A stretch of 64,000 nucleotides of DNA from contig NZ_CP107928.1 in the NCBI RefSeq assembly GCF_036030735.1, positions 2,604,001 through 2,668,000 on the forward strand, read 5' to 3'. Source of the stretch: Streptomyces sp. NBC_00425. GTDB lineage: Bacteria; Actinomycetota; Actinomycetes; Streptomycetales; Streptomycetaceae. A program made the translations under genes and the position numbers. Below, in pieces: positions 48,944 through 57,100 of the stretch (the first letter of the stretch is position 1; each line of letters begins with the position of its first letter). The notes beneath the pieces were generated by a model, which worked only from the letters and a program-made list of their open reading frames with translations, was not told where the DNA came from and searched no databases.

Positions 48944-49957
48944 ATGCCCAGCGCGCAGCTGCCCAGGGCCGTGTTCGCCATGGACCCGGTGCACCTCCCT
49001 CTGCTGTTCCCGGCACCGCTCCTGGCCCGGCTGCAGCGGACGGCCGACATCGACCCCGGGCTGGTCGTGCGGGACTTCAGCGATCCCGTCGCCGCATCAC
49101 TGCTGGCCGAAGCGGACGTCCTGATCACCGGCTGGGGGTGCCCCCGCCTCGATGCATGCGCCCTCGCCGGGACGCCCCGGCTGCGTGCCGTCCTGCACGC
49201 CGCGGGCTCGGTCCGCTCACTGGTCGGCGGGTCCCTGTGGGCTCAGGGGGTGACGGTGTCCAGTGCGGTCACCGGAAACGCCGTGCCGGTGGCCGAATAC
49301 ACCCTCGCGATGATCCTGCTCGCCGGTAAGGACGCCTTTGTCCACCGCGAGCGCTTCCGCCGCACCCGAGCCCACCCGACGCACGCGGAAACCGCTGCCA
49401 CCGGGAACCTCGGCCGCCGCGTCGGCATCATCGGAGCCTCCCGTGTGGGACGTCGCCTGCTGGAACTTCTACGCCCGTACGATTTCGACCTTCTCCTGCA
49501 CGACCCCTACGTGGACGCGGCCGAGGCCGCCGAACTCGGCGCACAGTTGCTCTCCCTGGAGGAACTGCTGCGGCGCAGCGACATCGTCAGCCTGCACGCG
49601 CCCGACATTCCGGAGACCCGGCACATGCTAGACCGCGACCGGCTCGCTCTGATCCGCGACCACGGCGTGCTGATCAACACGTCGCGGGGCGCCCTGGTCG
49701 ACCATGCCGCCCTCACCGACGAACTGGTCGCGGGGCGCCTTTACGCGGTCCTGGACGTGACCGAACCCGAGCCGCTGCCCGCCGACTCCCCGTTGTACCG
49801 ATTGCCGAACGTGTTTCTCACGCCGCATATCGCCGGTTCGCTCGGTAACGAGCTGGAGCGACTCGGCCGCATCGTCGTCGAGGAGCTGGAACGGCTGGCC
49901 GAGGGGCTTCCGCTCACCCATGAGGTGCACCGTGCAGACCTGGCCAGAGTGGCCTGA
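48944..49957 (+). CDS. D-2-hydroxyacid dehydrogenase family protein
   Basis: 337 residues from ATG 48944 (gggagag upstream). NAD-binding loop is GIIGASRVGRRLLE (GxSxxGR in place of GxGxxG). The catalytic set is present: Arg in NTSRGALVDH, Glu in DVTEPEPLP and His in LTPHIAGS. Members oxidise or reduce 2-hydroxy/2-keto acids. It lies between the pectin cluster and the LacI genes, with a LacI-type operator over its promoter, so its substrate may be a sugar acid from pectin breakdown (inferred). Confidence 0.88.
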   Translation: MPSAQLPRAVFAMDPVHLPLLFPAPLLARLQRTADIDPGLVVRDFSDPVAASLLAEADVLITGWGCPRLDACALAGTPRLRAVLHAAGSVRSLVGGSLWAQGVTVSSAVTGNAVPVAEYTLAMILLAGKDAFVHRERFRRTRAHPTHAETAATGNLGRRVGIIGASRVGRRLLELLRPYDFDLLLHDPYVDAAEAAELGAQLLSLEELLRRSDIVSLHAPDIPETRHMLDRDRLALIRDHGVLINTSRGALVDHAALTDELVAGRLYAVLDVTEPEPLPADSPLYRLPNVFLTPHIAGSLGNELERLGRIVVEELERLAEGLPLTHEVHRADLARVA

Positions 49958-50181
49958 CAGCCGGTCTTCCTTCTGTTCCTGTGCGGTGGTCGCCAGTGAT
50001 CGCCGGGAGTCGCCGAGGTTATCCACAGGCCCGTCCACCTGGAAGAACAGTTGGGATACGGTTCCCGCACCCACCGGGGGGCCGGGTACCCCAGCCGTCC
50101 GGTGACGGGGCCACACAGGTCTCCGCGACCAAGGCCTCCACGGCGTGCTCCACGGCGCCCACGACGGTAAGGAGCGGCAAC

Positions 50182-51276
50182 ATGAGTCAGAGCAGGACGA
50201 CCGGGAAACCCGGCCGGGTGACGATAAGGGACGTCGCACATCGAGCGGGAGTCTCGGTAGCAAGCGTTTCCCGGGTCCTATCCGGCAACTACCCGGTCTC
50301 GAACGACATCCGCAGCCGCGTGATGCAGGTGGTCGGCGACCTGGACTACGTCACCAACGCGCATGCCCGGTCCCTGGCCGGGGGCGGAACTCCGACAGTG
50401 GCGATACTCATGAACGACATCACCGGCGCGGCGTTCGCCCATGTGGCGAAGGGGGTCGAAGGCGCGGCGGCGCTGCGTGGCTGGCTCTCGCTCGTCGGCA
50501 CGACGGGTGACGATCCCGAACGCGAGCTCGCCCTGGTCAACATGATGCGCCAGCAGGGCGTCGCGGCGGTGGTCCTGCTCGGCGGCGCCTACGACCACGA
50601 CGAGTACCAGTTGCGCATGGGCCGCTTCGCACGGTCCCTGGACGCGGCCGGCTCGCATCTGGTCCTGGTCGGCAGGCCGCCGTTGGAGAGAGACGTGCCG
50701 GCGACGACGGTCGACTACGACAACGAGTCCGGCGCCTACGCGATGGCCAGTCATCTGCTGTCGGCCGGTCACAGGCGCGTCCTGGTCCTGCCGGGCCCCG
50801 CCGGACTGACCACCGCGCAGGGCAGGTTGAAGGGGGCACGGCGGGCCTTCGAGGCCTACGGTGCACGGTTCGATCCGGGGTCGGTGCGGCACGGTCCGTA
50901 CGACGACGAGCACGGGTACGCGGCGGTGGAGGCTGCCCTGCGCGAGAATCCGGGCTTCACCGCCGTGCTCGCCGGTACGGACATCGTCGCCGCAGGCGCC
51001 ATGCAAGCGGTACGGGCAGCCGGGCTGCGGGTGCCGGACGATGTGTCGATCACGGGCTGTGACGACACCCCCCTTGCTTCCCAGCTCACGCCCCAACTCA
51101 CCACGGTGCACGTGCCGTACGAGGAGATGGGCCGGGTCGCCCTGCGCGCGGTGGCCGATCGGCGGGAGGGGACCGGAGCATCCGCCCGGCGCAAGGGCGG
51201 GGACGTCGAACACCTGGTACTGGGCACCCACGTCGTCGTACGGAACTCGGTACGACCGCCGAAACGCGGTCGCTGA
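50182..51276 (+). CDS. LacI-family repressor
   Basis: 364 residues from ATG 50182 with aaggag seven bases upstream; the longer frame from 49981 is unsupported. DNA-binding domain at 14-70 (VTIRDVAHRAGVSVASVSRV), hinge LDYVTNAHARSLAGG, then the periplasmic-binding-like ligand domain (VAILMNDITGAAFAHVAKGV). The recognition helix is typical of LacI proteins reading AAGCGCTT-type sites, several of which occur nearby. Which of the two LacI proteins binds them is undecided. Confidence 0.92.
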   Translation: MSQSRTTGKPGRVTIRDVAHRAGVSVASVSRVLSGNYPVSNDIRSRVMQVVGDLDYVTNAHARSLAGGGTPTVAILMNDITGAAFAHVAKGVEGAAALRGWLSLVGTTGDDPERELALVNMMRQQGVAAVVLLGGAYDHDEYQLRMGRFARSLDAAGSHLVLVGRPPLERDVPATTVDYDNESGAYAMASHLLSAGHRRVLVLPGPAGLTTAQGRLKGARRAFEAYGARFDPGSVRHGPYDDEHGYAAVEAALRENPGFTAVLAGTDIVAAGAMQAVRAAGLRVPDDVSITGCDDTPLASQLTPQLTTVHVPYEEMGRVALRAVADRREGTGASARRKGGDVEHLVLGTHVVVRNSVRPPKRGR

Positions 51277-51426
51277 GCCCGTGGTGACGCCGGGCGTCGG
51301 CATCGCTCGTGACCCGCGCCTTCGCGCTTCGGGCCTTTCGCACCCCAGTGTTCCCGAAGCGCAGGTCCGCACCCGCCCGACGGCCCGGACAGGGCGCCCG
51401 GAATGATCTCGCGTTCCCCGGTCTCT

Positions 51427-51467
51427 TCACGCCGTGCTGTGCCACACCTAGTATAGCAAGCGCTTTC
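51427..51467 (+). promoter_or_regulatory. Promoter plus LacI operator of the second LacI gene
   Basis: TTCACG (51426-51431), 17-base spacer, TAGTAT (51449-51454), then GCAAGCGCTTTC at 51456-51467, identical to sites at 19907 and 39486. The placement suggests autorepression of the downstream LacI gene. Confidence 0.65.
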
Positions 51468-51554
51468 TGCGGGTCGTCTGTTTCGGGATCGGCTCCGAAA
51501 CGACGCTGGTCGAACTTTCGCTGGCCCTCGGGCGGGCCGGAGAGGTGGTTCCCG

Positions 51555-52610
51555 ATGGTGCGCACGGCGGGTGCGAGCACGAGTCCTGGCGTGCCGGGCG
51601 GGCCGACATTGGCGGTCGTGGCCCGTGAGGCTGGGGTCTCGGTGCCGACCGCATCCAAGGTGGTGAACGGCAGGGAAGACGTCGCTCCCGAGACCCGACG
51701 CCGGGTCACCGAAGCGCTGGACCGCCTCGGTTACGTGCGCAGACCGCGCTTCGACGCGACGAAGCCGACCAGGCTGATCGATCTCGTCGTGCACTCGTTG
51801 GACAGCTCGTGGTCGGGCGCGGTGCTGCACGGTGTGGAGGAGGCGGCGTACGACGCGGACCTGGACGTCGTCGTCTCGGCGGGCCTGTCCCGCACCCGTG
51901 CCGGCCGTCCGCAGCGTGCCTGGCTCGACAAGCTGGCTGCCAGAGGTTCCGCCGGAGTCCTGTTCAACCTGGCCGAGTTGACGGCGTCCCAGTACGCGTG
52001 GCTGGAGCAGCATCGCGTCCCGTTCGTGATGATCGACCCGGTGGTCGAGCCGCCGCCCGAGGTGGTCTCGGTCGGCGCGGCGAACTGGCAGGGCGGGGTG
52101 ACGGCGACCCAACACCTCCTGGAGCTCGGGCATGAGCGCATCGCCGTGATCGCAGGATCGCGCCGCTGGATGTGCAGCAGCGCCAGAGTCGCCGGCTACC
52201 GCTCGGCGTTGGCGTCGGCCCAAGTCGCCTACCGCCCCGAGTTTCTTCGCCACGGCGACTTCGACGAGTCCGTCGCTCGCCGCCGCATGGATGAACTGCT
52301 GGACCTGCCCATGCCGCCGACCGCCGTCTTCGTCTGTTCCGACCGCATGGCTCTCGGGGTCTACCAGGCTCTGGCCGAACGGGGGTTGCGAGTTCCGCAC
52401 GACGTCAGCGTGGTCGGTTTCGACGACCTGCCGGAGTCCCGCTGGACGACCCCCGCCCTCACCACCGTTCGACAGCCACTGGGGGAAATGGCGGCGACAG
52501 CCCTGCGGTTACTGGTGCGGATGATGGACGGAGAGCACCCGGAGGGAACCCGGACGGAACTGTCGACGCGGCTCGTCCCGAGAGCGAGCACGGCGCCGCC
52601 GCCGGGCTGA
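51555..52610 (+). CDS. LacI-family repressor, candidate master regulator of the pectin/galactose regulon
   Basis: 351 residues from ATG 51555 after ggagaggtgg; the upstream open frame to 51309 has no ribosome site. DNA-binding domain at 15-70 (LAVVAREAGVSVPTASKVVN), ligand domain with VVHSLDSSWSGAVLHG and VVGFDDLPESRWTTPALTT. It is co-directional with, and 278 bases after, the first LacI gene. The operator over its own promoter makes it the better candidate for reading all GCAAGCGCTTTC sites in the window. Inducer unknown; a galactosyl or rhamnosyl oligosaccharide is a fair guess. Confidence 0.9.
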   Translation: MVRTAGASTSPGVPGGPTLAVVAREAGVSVPTASKVVNGREDVAPETRRRVTEALDRLGYVRRPRFDATKPTRLIDLVVHSLDSSWSGAVLHGVEEAAYDADLDVVVSAGLSRTRAGRPQRAWLDKLAARGSAGVLFNLAELTASQYAWLEQHRVPFVMIDPVVEPPPEVVSVGAANWQGGVTATQHLLELGHERIAVIAGSRRWMCSSARVAGYRSALASAQVAYRPEFLRHGDFDESVARRRMDELLDLPMPPTAVFVCSDRMALGVYQALAERGLRVPHDVSVVGFDDLPESRWTTPALTTVRQPLGEMAATALRLLVRMMDGEHPEGTRTELSTRLVPRASTAPPPG

Positions 52611-52816
52611 CGAACTCGCCCGCCCGGCTACTGCTCCCGACCTGACGCCCGCCCGGTCCGCGCTGTTCCCCTCCTCACCCCGCCTTCCCGGCCCCCAACC
52701 AGTACGTTCGCACGCGCACGCGCACTCGCACGCGCAACAGCATCCACATCCACATCCGCACCGCATCCGCGTCCGCTGACCGGTCGGCCCGGTGCCCCTT
52801 CCGGGCACCGTCACTG

Positions 52817-53740
52817 TCATCGCACCCCCGCGTTCGCCTCATCCCTCAGGTCACCCTTCGTCCTCGCCGATTCCCGGCTGTGTACCGCCTCTTCCGAGGC
52901 GGGGCGGCGATGGGCGATGTTGCCCTCCAACAGGCGGGTGGCGGTTGCCACGCCCACGCCGTCCACGGCATCCGGCACCGGCAGTCGGCCATCCGTCCGC
53001 TTCAGTTCGGCGAGGGCGGAGTGCACGGCCTCATGGGCCGCGAACAGGCACGGAGTGCTGTAGATGGCGACGTTCACACCGAGGTCGGAGAGCTCGCTCA
53101 GAGAGAGCCGGGGCGACTTGCCGCCGGCGATCTGGTTGAACAGCAGCGGCTTGTCTCCGACCACGGCGCGGATCCGGCGGATCCACTCCACACTGCGGAC
53201 ACCGTCGACCAGGACCACGTCCGCGTCCGTCGCAGCCAGGGACGCGGCCCGGTGCAGGATGTCGACCTCGTCGGTGGCATCGGTGCGGGCGACCACCACC
53301 AGGTCCTGACGGGTGGCCAGCACCATCTCCAGCTTGGCGAGGTACTCGCGCAACGGCAGCACCTGCTTGCCGTCGGCGTGACCGCACCGGCGCGGCCGTT
53401 TCTGGTCCTCCAGGATGACGCCGGACGCTCCGATCCGTTCCAGCCCCTCCACCACGTGGCAGGCGACCTCCGGGTCGACGTAACCGTCGTCGATGTCGAC
53501 CAGCAGATGGTGCGCCGGAAACGCGCCCCGCAACCGTTGTACGAACGCCATCATGTCCGGCCAGGCGATGAAACCGATGTCCGGCAGCCCGTAGTACGAG
53601 GCCGCGAAGCCGAAACCGGAGACGAACATCCCGTCGTAGTGCTGCGCCGCGATCGACGCCGAGTACATGTCGTACACGCCGATCAGCGGAGTCGTTCCCG
53701 GACCGGCGATCCGGTCGCGCAGCTTGGTCCCGTGAGTCAA
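52817..53740 (-). CDS. Isocitrate lyase/methylisocitrate lyase-type enzyme
   Basis: 307 residues from TTG 53740; aggagg nine bases upstream makes this the best start, although the frame is open to 53866. TIM barrel motifs: YDMYSASIAAQHYDG, LLVDIDDGYVDPEV (Mg ligands), LEDQKRPRRCGH, in which the Cys is the catalytic residue of isocitrate and methylisocitrate lyases, and FNQIAGGKSPRLSLSEL. It may cleave or rearrange a carboxylic acid formed from sugar acids. Different from the 31851 paralogue, which lacks this Cys. A perfect 11-bp dyad sits just upstream. Confidence 0.87.
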   Translation of the reverse strand: MTHGTKLRDRIAGPGTTPLIGVYDMYSASIAAQHYDGMFVSGFGFAASYYGLPDIGFIAWPDMMAFVQRLRGAFPAHHLLVDIDDGYVDPEVACHVVEGLERIGASGVILEDQKRPRRCGHADGKQVLPLREYLAKLEMVLATRQDLVVVARTDATDEVDILHRAASLAATDADVVLVDGVRSVEWIRRIRAVVGDKPLLFNQIAGGKSPRLSLSELSDLGVNVAIYSTPCLFAAHEAVHSALAELKRTDGRLPVPDAVDGVGVATATRLLEGNIAHRRPASEEAVHSRESARTKGDLRDEANAGVR

Positions 53741-53766
53741 CGTACGGCTCCTCCTGTGCATCCCTT

Positions 53767-53798
53767 TTCCGGAACGATCTCCGCAAGTCGTTCCGGAA
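53767..53798. promoter_or_regulatory. Perfect 11-bp inverted repeat, candidate operator
   Basis: TTCCGGAACGA (53767-53777), 10-base spacer, exact reverse complement at 53788-53798. Each arm includes the palindrome TTCCGGAA. It lies 27 bases before the TTG start, over the presumed promoter. It differs from the LacI-type sites. Confidence 0.6.
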
Positions 53799-53948
53799 CA
53801 GATTTCCGAAACAAGAGGATGTCCGTGTCGGGCCGGAACTCCGTCCTCCGTACCGTCCTCACTCACCCCGATGGCGCAAGCGGTTCACCGAAGAAACGTC
53901 ACTGGAAACTCGTACCCGACACCCGGTTCGGCTGGTTCGGCCCAGCAC

Positions 53949-54599
53949 TCAGCTCCGCAGCCCGGCCGCCCAGAGGAGTCCACCTCGCAGGTGTGCCAGG
54001 AACTCAGGGTTGCGGTAGGCCTCGGCCGCGTGGCCGAGAGCGGTGTAGAAGACCCGCCCCCGGCCCTGTTCACGGCACCACACCAGCGGATGGTCGGCGC
54101 CCATCCCGCCGCCCTCGTACGACGTCTCGTCGGCGGTGACGAGGACGCGCACCCGCCCGCGTGGGTTGGCGCGGAAGTCGTACCACTCGTCGGTGAAGTC
54201 CCAGACGGTCGGCAGGAGGCGGGTGGCGGGGTGGCCGTGGTCCTCCACCACCGCCTTGCCGGGCTGATGCTCCGGGTGCCTGGCGAACCGGGCCCCGAGG
54301 AGTTCGCCGTAGTAGGGCCAGTCGTACTCGGTGCACGCCGCCGCGTGTACCCCGACGAAGCCGCCCCCCGCCTCTATGTACCGGGAGAGCCGGCCTCGCC
54401 CGCCCGGAGTGAGCACCTCGCCGCTGGTGGAGAGGAAGACCACGGCCGCGTACCCGTCCAGCGGGGCCTCCAGCGCCCCAGGGTCCTCCGTGTGATCGAC
54501 GGTGAACTCCCCCAGATCACGTACCGCGGCGACGGCGTCCGGGATCGAATCGTGGCGGTAGGCGGCCGTGCGGCTGTAGACGAGCAGACGGGTGTTCAT
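53949..54599 (-). CDS. ThuA domain protein
   Basis: 216 residues from ATG 54599, no signal peptide. The ThuA-like/class I glutamine amidotransferase-like fold shows as LLVYSRTAAYRHDSIPDAVA, VVFLSTSGEVLTPGGR, GGGFVGVHAAACTEYDWPYY and the ALGHAAEAY end motif. ThuA proteins are associated with trehalose and other sugar catabolism, but the reaction is not established. It may share a transcript with the 52817 enzyme, which starts 209 bases away. Confidence 0.88.
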   Translation of the reverse strand: MNTRLLVYSRTAAYRHDSIPDAVAAVRDLGEFTVDHTEDPGALEAPLDGYAAVVFLSTSGEVLTPGGRGRLSRYIEAGGGFVGVHAAACTEYDWPYYGELLGARFARHPEHQPGKAVVEDHGHPATRLLPTVWDFTDEWYDFRANPRGRVRVLVTADETSYEGGGMGADHPLVWCREQGRGRVFYTALGHAAEAYRNPEFLAHLRGGLLWAAGLRS

Positions 54600-54909
54600 G
54601 AGGACGAGCCTATTCTCGGGCTTTCACGAGCGGTGCCTTCGACCGCTTGCCCGGAGACGCGAGAAGTGCTCCTGAACCGCCACGATGAGACCTGCGGTGG
54701 GTCCTGCCGCGTTGCTGTCGCAGGAGCATTCCTTAAGTCGAAGGGGCATTTTCCAGAGGAAGAGTGCTGACCCGTATCCGCATGTCCGCGTCCAGCGCCA
54801 CGGGTGGGGTCGGACAGGTCGGGTGCTGCTGGTCGAGACAGTCCGCAGTACCGGCTCGCAGCAGGCGATACTGATCGTTGGTCTTCTGTGCGTATTACTT
54901 GGGGGTCTC
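54600..54909. other. Divergent intergenic region
   Basis: Spacer between the ThuA gene and the SnoaL-like gene. Relatively AT-rich near 54880-54900 (gtgcgtattacttgg), probably the promoter/leader of the plus-strand gene. No gene is supported. Confidence 0.5.
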
Positions 54910-55359
54910 GTGAGTCTGAGTCCGCGCGAGGTGTTTCTCCGGCTTGTTCATGGGGTCGCCGAGGGGAACTCGAGCGAGCTGCCTGACTTGTACGGCGAAG
55001 TCACCGATGTCCGGCATCCGATGGCGACGCCGGAGTCCGAGCCGTTGACCAGTCGGCGTGCGCTCCGGGAACACTTCACGGTGCCGCCGGAAGTCCGGGA
55101 GTCCTGGCCGAAGAGGAGTGTCGTCGATGTCGTCGTTCACGAGACCGCCGATCCTGAAGTGATCGTCGCCGAGTTCGCCTACGAGTTCACGTTGCCGGAC
55201 GATTCCATGGCCAAGGTGCCCTGCATTTTCGTCATGCGTGTGCGGGACGGTCAGATCATCGAGTCGCGCGACTACATCGACCCGATCCGTACCTACACCG
55301 CGCGCGGGGACCTGGACCGCCTCCTCGCGTCGTTGCGCAAGGGTGATACTGCGGGCTGA
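54910..55359 (+). CDS. SnoaL-like/NTF2-fold protein
   Basis: 149 residues from GTG 54910 after gggggt. Cone-shaped NTF2 fold signs: a first helix (PREVFLRLVHGVAEGNSSEL), the DLYGEVTDVRHP strand and the C-terminal YEFTLPDDSMAKVPCIFVMR and GQIIESRDYIDP strands typical of nuclear-transport-factor-2-like and SnoaL proteins. These bind or isomerise small polyketide-like or steroid-like molecules; function here is unknown. Confidence 0.82.
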   Translation: MSLSPREVFLRLVHGVAEGNSSELPDLYGEVTDVRHPMATPESEPLTSRRALREHFTVPPEVRESWPKRSVVDVVVHETADPEVIVAEFAYEFTLPDDSMAKVPCIFVMRVRDGQIIESRDYIDPIRTYTARGDLDRLLASLRKGDTAG

Positions 55360-55676
55360 GCCGGCCGTCTTCGCCCCGGTCGCTTCCGACCCGACGGTCT
55401 CCCGCCCGATCGACGCCCTCGCCGACGCCGGCGAGAAAGCCCGGCGGGACATCAGACCGCGGAGGCGGGCTGGAACAGGGCCGCCGACCACCTCACCCCG
55501 CCCAACTGGCCCTTGCCCAACTGGCCCTTGCTCAACTGGCCCTTGCTCAACTGGCCCTTGCTCAACTGCCGAAGACGTATCACGTGCCCATTCTGATGTT
55601 CCTGTTCTGACGGGCCCCCTGTGTCGTGTCCGTTTCTTTCAAGACCGCTTGCGGCGACCGTGCCTACCGTGGCCTC
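55360..55676. other. Intergenic region with 15-bp tandem repeat
   Basis: Spacer of 317 bases between two plus-strand genes. Its middle is the tandem repeat at 55503-55570. The rest shows no gene. Confidence 0.6.
55503..55570 (+). repeat. 15-bp tandem repeat, 4.5 copies
   Basis: Units caactggcccttgcc, then caactggcccttgct three times (55503-55562), then a partial caactgcc. Perfect apart from one base. Confidence 0.95.
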
Positions 55677-56072
55677 ATGAGTCCACGATTCGATGCCATC
55701 GGCCTGGTCGTCTCCGACATGGCCGCCTCCGTCACCTTCTACCGCCGACTGGGGTTCCTCTTCCCCGAAGGCTCGGAGGAGCAGCCGCACGCCGAGGCCG
55801 AACTGCCGGGTGGGCTGCGGCTGCTGCTGGACACAGAAAGCACGGTCCGTTCGTTCCATCCGGAGTGGCGAGCACCGTCAGGCGGCAGCCGGGCCTCGCT
55901 CGCGCTGCGCTGTGACACACCGGAGGACGTCGACACGGTGTACGAGGAACTGGTGGCCGCCGGTCACCCGGGCGCGCTGAAGCCCTGGAACGCCTTCTGG
56001 GGTCAGCGGTATGCCGTCCTGCACGACCCTGACGGCAACGGCGTCGACCTCTTCGCTCCGCTGGAGCAGTAG
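55677..56072 (+). CDS. VOC family protein
   Basis: 131 residues from ATG 55677. Glyoxalase-type paired motifs IGLVVSDMAASVTFYRRLGF at the N-terminus and RYAVLHDPDGNGVDLFAPL at the C-terminus, with a middle strand (SRASLALRCDTPEDVD). Likely a small metal-dependent or binding protein. Substrate unknown. The 21-bp repeats at 56217 lie downstream. Confidence 0.87.
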   Translation: MSPRFDAIGLVVSDMAASVTFYRRLGFLFPEGSEEQPHAEAELPGGLRLLLDTESTVRSFHPEWRAPSGGSRASLALRCDTPEDVDTVYEELVAAGHPGALKPWNAFWGQRYAVLHDPDGNGVDLFAPLEQ

Positions 56073-56216
56073 TCCCGGACTCTCGATCGCGCCGCCACGC
56101 CGGGCGACTCACCGGACCCGTCGGGCCGGAACACAGAGCACCGTCCCTGTCGGCCCACCGGAACCACGCCTACTGATCCACCGCACCCGCCCCCCGGCCC
56201 AGGGTCGGCCCCACAG

Positions 56217-56279
56217 GACCAGGGGCCCGTCCTGCCGGACCAGGGACCCGTCCCGCCGGACCAGGGACCCGTCCCGCCG
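56217..56279. repeat. 21-bp tandem repeat, three copies
   Basis: Units of 21 bp at 56217-56237, 56238-56258 and 56259-56279, core gaccagggacccgtcccgcc; the first unit differs at two places. It ends three bases before the stop of the minus-strand AraC gene. Confidence 0.9.
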
Positions 56280-56281
56280 GA

Positions 56282-57058
56282 TCAATATGCGCGATCGGAT
56301 GGGTCGCCCAGCGGTTCGGCCGACCGTGCCCGATGCTCCGCAGGTGCAGGGCCGGTCTGCGGCGATGCGACAGGCGGGCGCCGGTGCAGGAGCAGGTCTC
56401 CCAGCGTGGAGCCCGTGAACTCCCTCACCTCCCGGGCCAGATGGGCTTGGTCGGCGTATCCGGTGCGGGCAGCCGTGTCCACGAAGGTCGTGCCCCCGCG
56501 GGCCAGCCCGAGAGCACGTTGCATACGCAGGATCCGGGCCAGCGTCTTGGGCCCATAGCCGAAGGCAGCGAGCGAACGACGGTGCAACTGGCGTGCTCCG
56601 ATGCCGAGTTCATCGGCAGTCGCGGCCACCGCGCGACCTGCGGCGAGGACGGCGACGAGACGGCGCAGTTCCGGGTCGGGCGGAGCCGCCCGTTCCAGGG
56701 CCAGCGACTCCAGCGCCGTCGCCGGTCGGTCCGCGGTGGTGATCCGGTCGGTCAGTCGCCGCACCTCGGGCATCGGCCACAGGTCTGCCAACTCCACACG
56801 CCGGTCGCGCAGTTCGTGAGCCGGTACGCCGAGGAAGGGGGGCGCGGCGCCCGGAAAGAAGCGGATGCCCCACCAGGGCACCGGTGGGCCGTCGGGGATG
56901 TGCGCCCGGGTGTCCGGTCCTGCGACCAGCAGCCTGCCCTCGCTGTACAGCAGGTCCATGCAGCCGTCGGGCAACACGGGAAACGCCGGGGACGAGGCCG
57001 ACGGCGTGTTGGTCCACACCACCGCCCCGGCCAGCCGGGAGGCCCGTTCCTCGTACAC
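56282..57058 (-). CDS. AraC-family regulator
   Basis: 258 residues from GTG 57058, ribosome site weak. N-terminal 130 residues form the cupin-like ligand domain of the DUF6597 type (FPVLPDGCMDLLYSEGRLLV, WWGIRFFPGAAPPFLG); residues about 150-240 hold the paired helix-turn-helix (LGIGARQLHRRSLAAFGYGP, ARTGYADQAHLAREV). It regulates target genes not identified here. Same strand as, and 42 bases downstream from, the second AraC gene. Confidence 0.87.
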   Translation of the reverse strand: MYEERASRLAGAVVWTNTPSASSPAFPVLPDGCMDLLYSEGRLLVAGPDTRAHIPDGPPVPWWGIRFFPGAAPPFLGVPAHELRDRRVELADLWPMPEVRRLTDRITTADRPATALESLALERAAPPDPELRRLVAVLAAGRAVAATADELGIGARQLHRRSLAAFGYGPKTLARILRMQRALGLARGGTTFVDTAARTGYADQAHLAREVREFTGSTLGDLLLHRRPPVASPQTGPAPAEHRARSAEPLGDPSDRAY

Positions 57059-57100
57059 GCTTGCCAGCCTACGCCGCAGGCAGGGCCGGCTTCGTCATCG

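Noticed and set aside
50250..50275. GCAAGCGTTTCCC inside the first LacI gene as an extra operator
   Set aside because: It encodes the recognition helix (VASVSR) and is not next to a promoter; the match is imperfect.
55503..55570. 15-bp repeat considered as CRISPR or attachment site
   Set aside because: No spacers, no cas genes and no integrase in the window.
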